Source: Ignavibacteriales bacterium
Lineage (GTDB): Bacteria; Bacteroidota; Ignavibacteria; Ignavibacteriales; Melioribacteraceae
Assembly (NCBI GenBank): GCA_026390795.1
Contig: JAPLFG010000003.1
Location: forward strand, 248,001 to 312,000
Length of the DNA: 64,000 nucleotides
Direction of reading: 5' to 3'
Below are positions 39,302 to 48,060 of this stretch, one piece after another (position 1 is the first letter of the stretch; each line of letters opens with the position of its first letter). The notes beneath the pieces were generated by a model. It had not been told where the DNA came from and did no database searches. It worked only from the letters and a program-made list of their open reading frames with translations. A program made the translations under genes and the position numbers.

Positions 39302-39745
39302 TTGCCCATCTGCCAAATAACATTAAAGGCTCAAAAACCTTCACATATACCTCAAAATCCACAATCTATAGGGGAACATATTAGAAAACGAAGACTAGAG
39401 CAAAATCTTTTTCAAGCTGATGTTGCTAGATTAATCGGTGTCGAAGAGACGAGTATCTATAATTGGGAAAGTAATAGAAGTAATCCATCGGTTAAGTACA
39501 TTCCCAAGGTCATAAAATTTTTAGGATATATACCTGAGATTTTTCCAAATAAAACACTTGGAGAACAACTAATCTATTATAGAAAGATTCATGGACTAAG
39601 TCAGAAAAAAATGGCAACGAATCTTGGGATTGATCAAGGAACCCTTAGGAGGTACGAAAAATATTATTTCACATCCAACAATAATCTTATGAGACAAAAG
39701 TTACTTTTAAAATTAGATTTATTTTTTCCTGAAATAATCAAATAG
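39302..39745 (+). CDS. Double helix-turn-helix (XRE) protein, copy 2
   Basis: This 147-residue protein is a close paralogue of the 21,658 gene over about the first 120 residues (both HTH domains), with a diverged C-terminus. The two DNA copies are very similar from CATACCTGCG onward. No ATG is available: the frame opens after a TAA 18 bases upstream of the TTG at 39302, so TTG is the probable start. It converges on and overlaps the DUF6527 gene by 27 bases. Two same-direction copies 17.6 kb apart form a direct repeat. Confidence 0.7.
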   Translation: MPICQITLKAQKPSHIPQNPQSIGEHIRKRRLEQNLFQADVARLIGVEETSIYNWESNRSNPSVKYIPKVIKFLGYIPEIFPNKTLGEQLIYYRKIHGLSQKKMATNLGIDQGTLRRYEKYYFTSNNNLMRQKLLLKLDLFFPEIIK

Positions 39746-40096
39746 AGACCATTTTTCCTTACCACTGTAATATTCTTTCTTATTGGATTTATCTTGTTTC
39801 ACTCCTGTGGCTATTTGTTCTTTTGACCATTTAGGTGCCCACTTGATTTGGCTTCTTTCAATCCAGTAATGAGATTGACAGGCAAAATTCCAATTACCTA
39901 TTGAAGGATATAAAGAAATTGTTTTTCCATCGAAAATTAATTTCCAATCTGTTGGTGAGAGGGGAGTTACAACCTCTTTCCCACATCCGCACGCACATTT
40001 ATGTATAACCGAGGCATAATCTATGGATATATAAATAACACCATCTTCTATTTTCTCAGGGATATTTTTTACAAACTTATGCGTTAATTGATTCAT
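39719..40096 (-). CDS. DUF6527-family protein
   Basis: This 125-residue protein has the family-like Cys/His set KCACGCGKEVVTPLSPTDW, followed by a WNFACQSHYWI segment. These look like a metal-binding site. Members of this family are typically encoded beside ThiF/E1 and multiubiquitin-domain genes, which is the case here. It overlaps the E1 gene by 20 bases. Its step in the pathway (E2-like, protease-like or structural) cannot be told from the sequence. Confidence 0.75.
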   Translation of the reverse strand: MNQLTHKFVKNIPEKIEDGVIYISIDYASVIHKCACGCGKEVVTPLSPTDWKLIFDGKTISLYPSIGNWNFACQSHYWIERSQIKWAPKWSKEQIATGVKQDKSNKKEYYSGKEKWSLFDYFRKK

Positions 40097-41261
40097 CGTT
40101 TACCATTTGATTACAATTGATATTAAAAACTGAATGATATTCTTTTTGCAAATCATGATAGAAACCAAACAACTTTTTCCATTTTATTACAGCAAGGGCT
40201 GCATTGAGCGCATTGATCTCTGCAATTTGAATATTCTTATTATAATCACCCCCACCAGTGTCAGAAAAAGATATTCTTGAATCAATATGATTATTCTTTT
40301 CCACCGTACCTGTGGTCACTCGTACACTACCCGTTAATTTACCATCAATATTATCGATACCTACGCCCGTATCTATAAATGGTATTCCTAACTCCATTAG
40401 TTTTTGTATTATAAGTTTCTTAATCTCTCCTTTATCTATACAGATAAACACAAAGTCCATTCCACGCAATTCATCTAAATTTGAGGGTGAAAGGTTATAT
40501 GCGTGTGGGAAAACAAAATTCCGCATATGTGAATATACTTCGTGATGATAGGCAACCTTTTTCTGTTGTTTATTTAGATCGTCTATTGAAGCTGCCCCAG
40601 GCGCGCGGAAAGCGTTATGAGAAAAAAATTGATCTTCATCAAAAAGATGAATCTCCTTTACGTGAGTCTTTGTAATAAAATCTAAAATGTATGATCCCGT
40701 CCCACCTAATCCCACGATTGATATTTTTAAGTTTTGTAACTTTTCGGAGATAGCATCAATCTCAGCCCTACTTGAATTTGAATCTGAATATTTGAAAACA
40801 TCATCTGGATCGGTAGATTCAATAATATTAAACGTTTTTGCCTTGGTGTTTTCATCTATTGCTTGTGCATGAGACAGCAATGTGTAAACATATGTGGTAA
40901 TTTTATCATAGAAATTTTCATAATTACCATTAATAGGTTTTGCAGAAAAGTAGTGATCAACTTCGATACCTTCAGCTAGAGTTTTGTGCCTACTTTCATT
41001 AACCATTCCTTTCAAAGGTATTCCATTTTGGTCGCAAGGATGTTCTCCAACAAAGTGAATTGTATGGTCGTTAGGTTTTGCTATTCGATTATCTTGTATA
41101 ATCTGTATAGGAGCAACAAGCACACCTAAAACAACTTCCTTTTTCGAGTTTACATATGGGACATGATACACGAGTAAATAGGATTTAACGACATTAATCT
41201 CATACCCTTCATCCCTAAGCCTTTTTAAATCTGGATTAAGATTTATTAGTTTGTGTGACAT
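40077..41261 (-). CDS. ThiF/E1-like adenylyltransferase with N-terminal DUF6791-like domain
   Basis: This 394-residue protein has an N-terminal domain of about 150 residues resembling DUF6791. A ThiF/E1 adenylation domain follows, with the nucleotide loop GLGGTGS (residues 184-190) and the acidic strand EIHLFDEDQFFSHNAFR. The D-x-V-x-x-C pattern MDFVFICID is also present. E1 enzymes activate the C-terminus of ubiquitin-like proteins as adenylates. The gene overlaps the ubiquitin-like gene by 26 bases and the DUF6527 gene by 20 bases, a tight operon. No separate E2 or deubiquitinase was found. Confidence 0.85.
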   Translation of the reverse strand: MSHKLINLNPDLKRLRDEGYEINVVKSYLLVYHVPYVNSKKEVVLGVLVAPIQIIQDNRIAKPNDHTIHFVGEHPCDQNGIPLKGMVNESRHKTLAEGIEVDHYFSAKPINGNYENFYDKITTYVYTLLSHAQAIDENTKAKTFNIIESTDPDDVFKYSDSNSSRAEIDAISEKLQNLKISIVGLGGTGSYILDFITKTHVKEIHLFDEDQFFSHNAFRAPGAASIDDLNKQQKKVAYHHEVYSHMRNFVFPHAYNLSPSNLDELRGMDFVFICIDKGEIKKLIIQKLMELGIPFIDTGVGIDNIDGKLTGSVRVTTGTVEKNNHIDSRISFSDTGGGDYNKNIQIAEINALNAALAVIKWKKLFGFYHDLQKEYHSVFNINCNQMVNDESINA

Positions 41262-41526
41262 TAAAAATCATTCCGTCCTTAACCATAACACTTCCACCTT
41301 GCACAAGTGATCCTTCGTGTTTTGAATCTGCACCTTTTGCGTAAGTGACAGTGTAAATAATATTTTCGTCTGAAGAATACGAACCAAAGGCAATTACGAT
41401 CACTTCTTCATACGTTATCTTGGTTTTGGGCCATTTTTTTTCACGCGTGTTTACGATGATAGTAACTTCTTTTTTTTCTCCACCGTTTCCTTCGTACTTT
41501 TCTTTTTGATCTTTTTCGTTTTCCAT
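41236..41526 (-). CDS. Ubiquitin-like protein (multiubiquitin-domain type)
   Basis: This is 96 residues from the chosen start: a charged tail of about 20 residues, then one beta-grasp domain with the family wording VNTREKKWPKTKITYEEV, YTVTYAKGA and SVMVKDGMIFNVT. It ends in TQTNKS, not Gly-Gly, as is usual for this family. The ATG at 41524-41526 has GGAGG eight bases upstream. It is the likely substrate of the E1 encoded next. The family is associated with bacterial ubiquitination-like operons, some linked to phage defence. Confidence 0.85.
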   Translation of the reverse strand: MENEKDQKEKYEGNGGEKKEVTIIVNTREKKWPKTKITYEEVIVIAFGSYSSDENIIYTVTYAKGADSKHEGSLVQGGSVMVKDGMIFNVTQTNKS

Positions 41527-41581
41527 ATTATGTACCTCCATCAAATTTACTAACGACCTTTAATTTATAATTACATTCATT

Positions 41582-42655
41582 TTATTCAGATGCTATTTTT
41601 AATCTTGGACGCAAGCTTGAAACCGTATTCCAATTAACCTTCTTATCATGGCATAATCTACCGGCCACTATTCCTGGATGAATCTTGAGACTATTTGCAA
41701 ATTCTAGGATACTACTTTTTGAAATAATGGGATTGTTTTTTAAGAACTGTGAATAACTCTTGGGTGAAATGAGTTCATCACTCGCAAATTCATCCGCTTC
41801 ATCTTCTTTGTCTCTTGCAAGAGCTAATTCCTTCTTATCAAATTCAATAAATTTTTCTTTCTTTCCATGTAATACCAAGTGGCCAAGTTCGTGATATAAA
41901 TTAAACCAGAAAATATCCGCCCACGAATAATACAAGCTCAACTGAATAACGGGTTTGTTGTTAATCCAACGAACAGCACCACTTACACCCGATCCCGGGA
42001 AATGTGAAATATATATTAGGGCAATACCAACTTCATTCAATTGTTTAATAACCTCTACTGAATATTGTTCGGGTTTTTTCGTAGATAATAATTTTAGGGT
42101 ACTCAGTATATCCCTCAATTTTGTTTCGGAATATTCTGGAAGAATTTGTTTTTTAGCTTCTAGTTCTCCGCATCTTAACCATGCAGCGATAGATTCACTT
42201 TTTATACTTGCTTCGTTTCGTTTACGAAAGGCTACTCCTTCGGTTGTCGATACGAAAGAAAGAGAATTCACACCGAAAAATTTCCAAAGATTCTCGATTC
42301 TCTTTTCTTTATTAGTTGTTTGTTCCACATACCTACGCTTAACTAATTCTAAATAAGGATATTTTGATAAAATGGATATTTCTTCTTTAATTATTGAAAG
42401 CTTTTCGATACGCACTTTCGTTTCCTGAAAGTTTTTTTCAAGATTGATCCAAAATGAAGCCGATCCACCAAGCGCATTCTCCAATAAAAGAGATGTTTCA
42501 ACGGTGATGGATGCCTCCCCATTAATGATTTGGCTGAGATGCTTTTCCGTAATACCCATTCGTTCACAGAGACTTTTTTGGGTCATTCCCTCACGCGAAA
42601 GCTCTTCAGCTATGATGCGACCAGGATGTATTGCTTTATTAGGTAAGTAGCTCAT
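41582..42655 (-). CDS. HigA-type antitoxin with C-terminal ImmA/IrrE metallopeptidase domain
   Basis: This 357-residue protein begins with a HigA-like XRE HTH (PGRIIAEELSREGMTQ, about residues 11-60). It ends with an ImmA/IrrE peptidase domain carrying HELGH at residues 255-259 and a downstream acidic EDEADEFA. It follows the HigB-like toxin gene by seven bases. The dual architecture suggests DNA binding plus regulated proteolysis. It lies 55 bases upstream of the ubiquitin-like gene on the same strand and may be co-transcribed with it. Confidence 0.85.
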   Translation of the reverse strand: MSYLPNKAIHPGRIIAEELSREGMTQKSLCERMGITEKHLSQIINGEASITVETSLLLENALGGSASFWINLEKNFQETKVRIEKLSIIKEEISILSKYPYLELVKRRYVEQTTNKEKRIENLWKFFGVNSLSFVSTTEGVAFRKRNEASIKSESIAAWLRCGELEAKKQILPEYSETKLRDILSTLKLLSTKKPEQYSVEVIKQLNEVGIALIYISHFPGSGVSGAVRWINNKPVIQLSLYYSWADIFWFNLYHELGHLVLHGKKEKFIEFDKKELALARDKEDEADEFASDELISPKSYSQFLKNNPIISKSSILEFANSLKIHPGIVAGRLCHDKKVNWNTVSSLRPRLKIASE

Positions 42656-42662
42656 ATTAATG

Positions 42663-43007
42663 TTAGCCCTTATGATAGTTCGAAAATATTTCTATGACTG
42701 AAATATTTTTAATGGTTTTATAATTATCTATTCTATATTCGGAATCCCCCTCGTGATTTGGTCTGAAAATAACTCTAATAACTTTATCAACATCTACTGC
42801 AAAATAGCCTTTGTAAGTTCCTTTTAGTGGATGGGGACGAAACCCCGTTGGAACATCCGCTAAGGTAGGTGCTGCAAACAAAACATCTAAGGTTGCAATA
42901 ATATCGGAAGCCGAATCAACGCCCTTCACCTTATTATAACGCTTTTTCAACGACTCATAATCATTCACGAGTCTCTCATGTTTTAGATTATAAAATTCTA
43001 TATTCAT
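42663..43007 (-). CDS. HigB/RelE-type toxin
   Basis: This is about 114 residues from the chosen start, with the RelE-superfamily C-terminal pattern RPHPLKGTYKGYFAVDVD...RVIFRPN...VIEIFSNYHKG. The family cleaves mRNA on the ribosome. A longer reading starts at a TTG (43052) that lies inside a palindromic operator, so the ATG at 43005-43007 is preferred. The toxin-first order is typical of higBA. Confidence 0.82.
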   Translation of the reverse strand: MNIEFYNLKHERLVNDYESLKKRYNKVKGVDSASDIIATLDVLFAAPTLADVPTGFRPHPLKGTYKGYFAVDVDKVIRVIFRPNHEGDSEYRIDNYKTIKNISVIEIFSNYHKG

Positions 43008-43037
43008 AGTAGCATATCGGCATAAAATAAGCCAAGT

Positions 43038-43068
43038 ATTTTTCTTTACCAACTTGGTAAAGAAAAAT
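43038..43068. promoter_or_regulatory. 31-bp palindromic operator of the toxin-antitoxin operon
   Basis: A perfect inverted repeat with a single central C: left arm ATTTTTCTTTACCAA, right arm TTGGTAAAGAAAAAT. It lies 31 bases upstream of the toxin ATG, where a HigA-like repressor would bind. The symmetry is seen directly; the function is inferred from position. Confidence 0.75.
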
Positions 43069-43568
43069 TATCTAATTAATGTATGAAAGTCAATATTATT
43101 TATTGTATCTCTTTTTCGATTAAAAAAGAATATTTTTTCTCTAATCTCGAAGTGATGGTTAAAGAATGTTATTGCTCCTCGATAGCACATTCCCATATTG
43201 TGTCGGGGGCCAAAAGCGTTCCTTAGTAATATTAAATTATTTACTTGACTTTTCTTTTCTATAGATACTTATGACCCAGCTGGGGATTATGATGACCCTC
43301 GACACATATTGGAAAATCTGGAGAGATGTTTTTATTGTACTATTTCTAAATTATTAAGTTTTATCAGTGCGTTAATTACAACTCCACTTATTACTTTGTG
43401 CTATTCTTTTTTCTCATTCTAATGATTGTCTTGGATTCCACATTAACTTGAACCAAAAACATTTGTAGTCGCCAAGGATGAGAATTTCATCTTGAAATTG
43501 AGAGTGCCCTCAACTTAGATTTATGAGCCTAGGTAACCCCTTTTATAAAGTGCGTTTTACAACATTTT
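43069..43568. other. Intergenic stretch between toxin operon and the seven-gene operon
   Basis: Five hundred bases with no credible gene and no terminator with a clean T-tract. It marks the left edge of the island described at 43,569-64,000. No copy of the repeated ATPase tail could be confirmed here. Confidence 0.45.
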
Positions 43569-44624
43569 TTACAATTTTAGAACTAATACCTTCACGGCCT
43601 CAGCACAACCCCAGGAAAGGCTAAACCCTGACCCCCCATGACCATAGTTGTGAACTATAGGGATTTTAGCAGAAAGAGTATCTGTTTCCAAACGTACACC
43701 ATTAACACGCGCAGGTCGAATTCCCACTACAGGTGACCGAGCCTGATCACTTTCTGAACAACTTTGCAACCAAGGGGTATACAATCCAGCTTTTCTAATT
43801 GCATCAGTAAATTTTAGAGTTAACTCAAGGTCTTCACATCCCTTTTCTGCCCATCCCCCCACCAACACTTCACCAAGTCTTGGAATTACATATGTTATGC
43901 CATTAGGATGGTAATCATCTCCAACATAATCTTTTGGTGATGTAGTAGAAGCCTTAAGCACGAAGTACTGTCCTTTATAAGGAATAAAATTTCTATCTTT
44001 AGTTAATTCTCTTGCACCTAAACCTGAACAGTTGATGATGATTTCATAATCATTTGATATATCATCAAAACTTGAAAGTTTTACTTTTCTAACTTTTACT
44101 CCTTGGTTAATAACGCTTTTCTCTAACCATGATAAATACTTTTGCATATCTGCGGCAGGTGCATCAATATAATATCCCCAAGTGACTGGATTTTCTCGTA
44201 AAAGTTGAAGTTCAATTTCAGTGAGCTCTGAAGCAATATATTTGTTATACATTGCAACCTCTTTCTCTGTAAATATCTTAAATCTCTTTGGAATATGTGA
44301 CCAACTTGGAACATGAGGAATTGGTCCACTTTTACGAAATAGTTCAACACCTGGAACTACCTCAACTCCGGCAGACGGTTCATTAGTTTCTAAATCATAT
44401 AATTTTTCTAATGTGATTTGAGCCCAAGATAGGACTTCGTCAGTTTCAGGAACTAGGTAAACATGCCAGATTGCGGAAGCTTTGATAGAATCAGTTGCTG
44501 TACCAATGTGCTCTGCAACCACAGTGACGTTATACTCTTTTGACAAGATAAAAGCAGTTGTAAGGCCAACGACTCCACCTCCAATTACTGCTATATTACT
44601 TCTTTGTTGTTTTATTTGATGCAT
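43569..44624 (-). CDS. D-amino-acid oxidase-like FAD enzyme
   Basis: This is about 351 residues, with the Rossmann FAD motif VIGGGVVGLTTA near the N-terminus, the INCSGLGA FAD-contact segment and the C-terminal HNYGHGGSGFSLSWG typical of D-amino-acid/D-aspartate oxidases. These enzymes oxidise D-amino acids to keto acids, ammonia and hydrogen peroxide. The ATG at 44622-44624 has GGAG seven bases upstream. It overlaps the aldolase gene by 29 bases and is the last gene of a seven-gene operon. Confidence 0.85.
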   Translation of the reverse strand: MHQIKQQRSNIAVIGGGVVGLTTAFILSKEYNVTVVAEHIGTATDSIKASAIWHVYLVPETDEVLSWAQITLEKLYDLETNEPSAGVEVVPGVELFRKSGPIPHVPSWSHIPKRFKIFTEKEVAMYNKYIASELTEIELQLLRENPVTWGYYIDAPAADMQKYLSWLEKSVINQGVKVRKVKLSSFDDISNDYEIIINCSGLGARELTKDRNFIPYKGQYFVLKASTTSPKDYVGDDYHPNGITYVIPRLGEVLVGGWAEKGCEDLELTLKFTDAIRKAGLYTPWLQSCSESDQARSPVVGIRPARVNGVRLETDTLSAKIPIVHNYGHGGSGFSLSWGCAEAVKVLVLKL

Positions 44625-45354
44625 TTTTATTCTCCAATTGCCGGCAAAAAGCTTCAAAAAGTTGCTTTGCTACAATTTTTCTATCATTTTGTAGTAACTG
44701 ATGTGCTTCATTTATTGAGGATTTTTCAGGAATTATCAGTGGAACACCTTGTGAAAGAGTTAGTACTTGAATTTTGCATGCTTCTTCAATGTAGTATGCT
44801 AGATAGAATGCTTCAGCAATACTATCTGCCACAACTAATGACCCATGATGCCGTAACAGTGCGACCCCACCATGAATAGCAAGATTAGAAATGCTTTCGG
44901 ATAAGATCTGGTTGCGAAACATTCCATCATAGTCAATCATTTTCAACTCGCCTAAAAACTCCATTGCAGTTTGGCTCATCGATTGTAATCCAGATTCAGA
45001 ACAGCCCACTGCTATAGAATAAGGTGAGTGTGTATGAATAATTGCACCTACTTTCCTTCTCAAGCTATGCATGGCAGAATGCATATGTAATCCATCTTTT
45101 ATAACACCAAGTCTAGCTGCTTCTGAAGGCATGTATTCCTTCAAGGCAAAAACACATAAATGCTCTGGGTAAACTTCAATTGAAAGTCTCCCACTAGGAT
45201 TCATTATCAAACTTAATTTTCCTTCTTCATCTCCGGCTACAGCTGAAATATGATTAAAGATTGTGTCAACCAATCCTAATCGTCCAAGAATTCGCCATGC
45301 ATGAGAAACATCTATAATATAAGGTTCAATATGTTTATTAAAACCTATTGCCAT
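44596..45354 (-). CDS. Class II aldolase/adducin-family protein
   Basis: This 252-residue protein shows the class II aldolase zinc site: HTHS in GAIIHTHSPYSIAVG and the later LLRHHGSLV, plus NHISA at the N-terminal glycine-rich loop region. Family members cleave or epimerise phospho-sugars and related hydroxyacids through a zinc enolate. It lies eight bases after the NACHT-like gene and overlaps the oxidase gene. The substrate is unknown. Confidence 0.85.
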   Translation of the reverse strand: MAIGFNKHIEPYIIDVSHAWRILGRLGLVDTIFNHISAVAGDEEGKLSLIMNPSGRLSIEVYPEHLCVFALKEYMPSEAARLGVIKDGLHMHSAMHSLRRKVGAIIHTHSPYSIAVGCSESGLQSMSQTAMEFLGELKMIDYDGMFRNQILSESISNLAIHGGVALLRHHGSLVVADSIAEAFYLAYYIEEACKIQVLTLSQGVPLIIPEKSSINEAHQLLQNDRKIVAKQLFEAFCRQLENKNASNKTTKK

Positions 45355-45362
45355 TTAAATTT

Positions 45363-48053
45363 TTATTTGATAACAATTCTGAAACCAAGATCTTCATAAG
45401 CATTATATGGTGGATCAAAGCTACGAAAAGTAATTTGCGTAGATTCCTCCTCGGAAGAAAGCCAGGATGAACCACGAGAAATTCGGTCCTCTAGACCAAT
45501 TGTGTCTAAAGTTTGTATAAAGCTATTTTTATCATATGGATTAGCTTTGGAACCAGACCATTCCCAAACATTTCCGACAAGATCATAAATTGGAAATTTG
45601 GTTTTGACTGATCGAAATAGGCCAACTCCACATGATCTGAACAAAGGCGCAATATCCTCTTTAGTAAAGGCGACTCTCACTAGAGCGCAATCCGAAGGCT
45701 CTCCGTCTATCCACGGATATATACTGTTATCACCACAGAGACGAGCAGCAATTTCCCATTCTGCTTCAATCGGAAGGCGTATGGTTTTTTGTGGATCTAA
45801 TAAACCTTTATTTTTTAGAGTCTCCTCTAACCAACGACAATATGCTATTGCTTCCCACCAATTTAAACCTACAACTGGTTGATTTGGTCTATTATTGGCT
45901 GGATCTTCCCAGTATAGTGGAAACTTTCGTTTAATCATTTGAATACAACGTTCGGGAATTTCGTCAGGCACTAATCGCTGTGCTGCTAATTCGCTTGAAT
46001 AATGAATTTGTGCAACATCACTAGATTTTTTTATTAGAATTTGAATTGTCTCTTCGTTGCCACGAGCCCATTTTAAAGCTGTTTCATTACACCAATATTT
46101 ATCAATATCATATCCACCAGCTTCAATAAAACGCTGAAACTCTGCATTTGTTACTAAATAGGAACTAATTCCAAATTTTTCTAATTGTCCAGAAAGTGGT
46201 GGTGCCGCCGGACATTTCTGATATTTTAAAATTCTAGTTCGATGGTTTTCAATGCGTCCAATTTGACAATTACCTGCAGCAATCCAAATAATTCTGTCCA
46301 GGACCCCCTTCTCAAGCCTTGGATCTCCTAAGGTACCTAACATATCCCCAATTTTAATCCTATCCACCAACCTCAGATTTTCTTTTTGAAGCAAACAACA
46401 TAATTTTTCCCGAATTTCATCTATTTGGGTCTTCAGCATCCGTGTAATTAGTTGAGATGGTACGATTGCAATAACTTCAACCAGCATTCCACCACAAGCA
46501 AGGGTAGCTTGTAAACTTTCAGATTGAACATCTTGAGACAATTCAGCAACAAAGGAACTTATTTCATATAAACCATCATTTTCTGAAGCTTTTAAACCTG
46601 CCCAGTAACGTATCGGATTTTGCCATTGTTCATTTAGTGCATACAATCGGCGCTCAGACATCGATAGTCTTGCCAATGCACGACCTGCAAGAACCTCTCG
46701 AAATACATTATGAACAAAATCAAATCCATCATCTGAGACTTTAACCAGAATACCGTGCCCACGTCTTAGAAATGAAGCCACACGAGTAATTGCATCTTCT
46801 TGGGAATCATAATCAAGTTTTGTAAAATCCTTTAGAGTACAAGCAGATTTTGTTAGCTCCCTAAGCTCGATGTTGTTAAAAGCCTTTAGTTGACCACCAA
46901 CTACACGCACGTGCATTGACCACCCAATCTCAGTAATTGTTTCCATTAACCAAGCCCCATTCTGTTTAACGAATAAATCTTGGTTCGTATCGCGGTATTT
47001 GTCTATAAAAAACCAATTAATAGCTTGCCAACACAGTTGACTAACAGATGATGGTATATCTTTTACATCCGAAAAAACTGTTTGTAAAGCGTTTAACATA
47101 AGTGGTGTAAGACATACTGTTGCCAAATCAGAATGCTCTCGCAACGTACTTTGTATACCAACACATCGTTCGGCAAGTGACTTAATGGCCTCATTGTTGC
47201 TTTTAAAATGATCAATAACCTGAATTCTAGCAGCCTCATGCCATCTAAGTATTGCCAAATTCATTTGGTTCGGCGAAAATTTTGACATATAATAATGTGG
47301 AAGCGTACCTAGATTTGATGTACGATCTTCAAAATAGTCTTTTGTCCGACAAGTTATAATTAGTTTATAAGGAGTGTCGCTTTCTGCTTGTGGGATTTGT
47401 ACGTAGAGAAGCGATCTTATGAGAGCAGCAGCTTCTTGTCTAAGTGATGCTGAATCTTTATCTGCTATTGTTTTTCGACTAATTGGCAATTCATCAAAAC
47501 CATCAAAAATGATACATGCATAGGAAATGTTTTTTTTCAATTCATCGATAACTTCATTATCCTTCTCTAAACCAACATACTTTGCAGCACAATGTGCTAC
47601 TGCTTCTTGATATGTTTTTCCTGATAATTGAATCAAGCTCAATGGGACTAATATTCCAAAATAATTTTGTTTTTCTTGTCGAAAATTTTTAATAAATAAA
47701 CAAGTGAGATACCTTGATAGTGTAGATTTGCCACAGCCTGGATCAGCAAGAACAAGTTGACCTTGATTTGAGTCATTCAATAAGGTATTGAATGGGACTT
47801 CATCACCAGATTGATCCTGTCTCCGGAATCTAGGGGGCACCCAGATAGATTCAAGAGGACTATTAAATACCTCCATTTTATGTTTTCTTAAGATATATTC
47901 AGAGGGATCACCATATTCTAAATAATTTAAATGTTCAAGTGCTGCCTGAAAGTATTTAGCAAGTCCAGTACTTACTGACTTTTTTTTTCTAGAATTTGAA
48001 GAAGCTTTAATAACTTCTTGTTCAGGAGTTCTATGTTCATCTAGATCAGGCAT
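45363..48053 (-). CDS. NACHT-type STAND NTPase with C-terminal formylglycine-enzyme-like domain
   Basis: This 896-residue protein has a short N-terminal region and a NACHT-type NTPase: Walker A LADPGCGKST at about 102-111, Walker B IIFDGFDEL at 181-189, then LIITCRTKDYF. A helical middle follows, and then a C-terminal sulfatase-modifying/FGE-like domain (about residues 590-896; WWEAIAYCRWLEE, YDLVGNVWEWSG, LGFRIVIK). In STAND proteins such C-terminal domains usually sense a ligand. No classic effector domain is obvious at the N-terminus, so a partner may act, perhaps the adjacent membrane protein. It sits inside an operon of metabolic enzymes, which is unusual. A defence role is inferred. Confidence 0.85.
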   Translation of the reverse strand: MPDLDEHRTPEQEVIKASSNSRKKKSVSTGLAKYFQAALEHLNYLEYGDPSEYILRKHKMEVFNSPLESIWVPPRFRRQDQSGDEVPFNTLLNDSNQGQLVLADPGCGKSTLSRYLTCLFIKNFRQEKQNYFGILVPLSLIQLSGKTYQEAVAHCAAKYVGLEKDNEVIDELKKNISYACIIFDGFDELPISRKTIADKDSASLRQEAAALIRSLLYVQIPQAESDTPYKLIITCRTKDYFEDRTSNLGTLPHYYMSKFSPNQMNLAILRWHEAARIQVIDHFKSNNEAIKSLAERCVGIQSTLREHSDLATVCLTPLMLNALQTVFSDVKDIPSSVSQLCWQAINWFFIDKYRDTNQDLFVKQNGAWLMETITEIGWSMHVRVVGGQLKAFNNIELRELTKSACTLKDFTKLDYDSQEDAITRVASFLRRGHGILVKVSDDGFDFVHNVFREVLAGRALARLSMSERRLYALNEQWQNPIRYWAGLKASENDGLYEISSFVAELSQDVQSESLQATLACGGMLVEVIAIVPSQLITRMLKTQIDEIREKLCCLLQKENLRLVDRIKIGDMLGTLGDPRLEKGVLDRIIWIAAGNCQIGRIENHRTRILKYQKCPAAPPLSGQLEKFGISSYLVTNAEFQRFIEAGGYDIDKYWCNETALKWARGNEETIQILIKKSSDVAQIHYSSELAAQRLVPDEIPERCIQMIKRKFPLYWEDPANNRPNQPVVGLNWWEAIAYCRWLEETLKNKGLLDPQKTIRLPIEAEWEIAARLCGDNSIYPWIDGEPSDCALVRVAFTKEDIAPLFRSCGVGLFRSVKTKFPIYDLVGNVWEWSGSKANPYDKNSFIQTLDTIGLEDRISRGSSWLSSEEESTQITFRSFDPPYNAYEDLGFRIVIK

Positions 48054-48060
48054 ATTTTAA

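Noticed and set aside
43008-43052. Extended toxin start at TTG
   Set aside because: The codon lies inside the 31-bp palindrome and the ATG at 43007 gives a normal toxin N-terminus.
43140-43170. TAATCTCGAAGTG resembling the tail repeat copy C
   Set aside because: Similarity covers only about 13 bases with a gap and does not continue in the protein frame.
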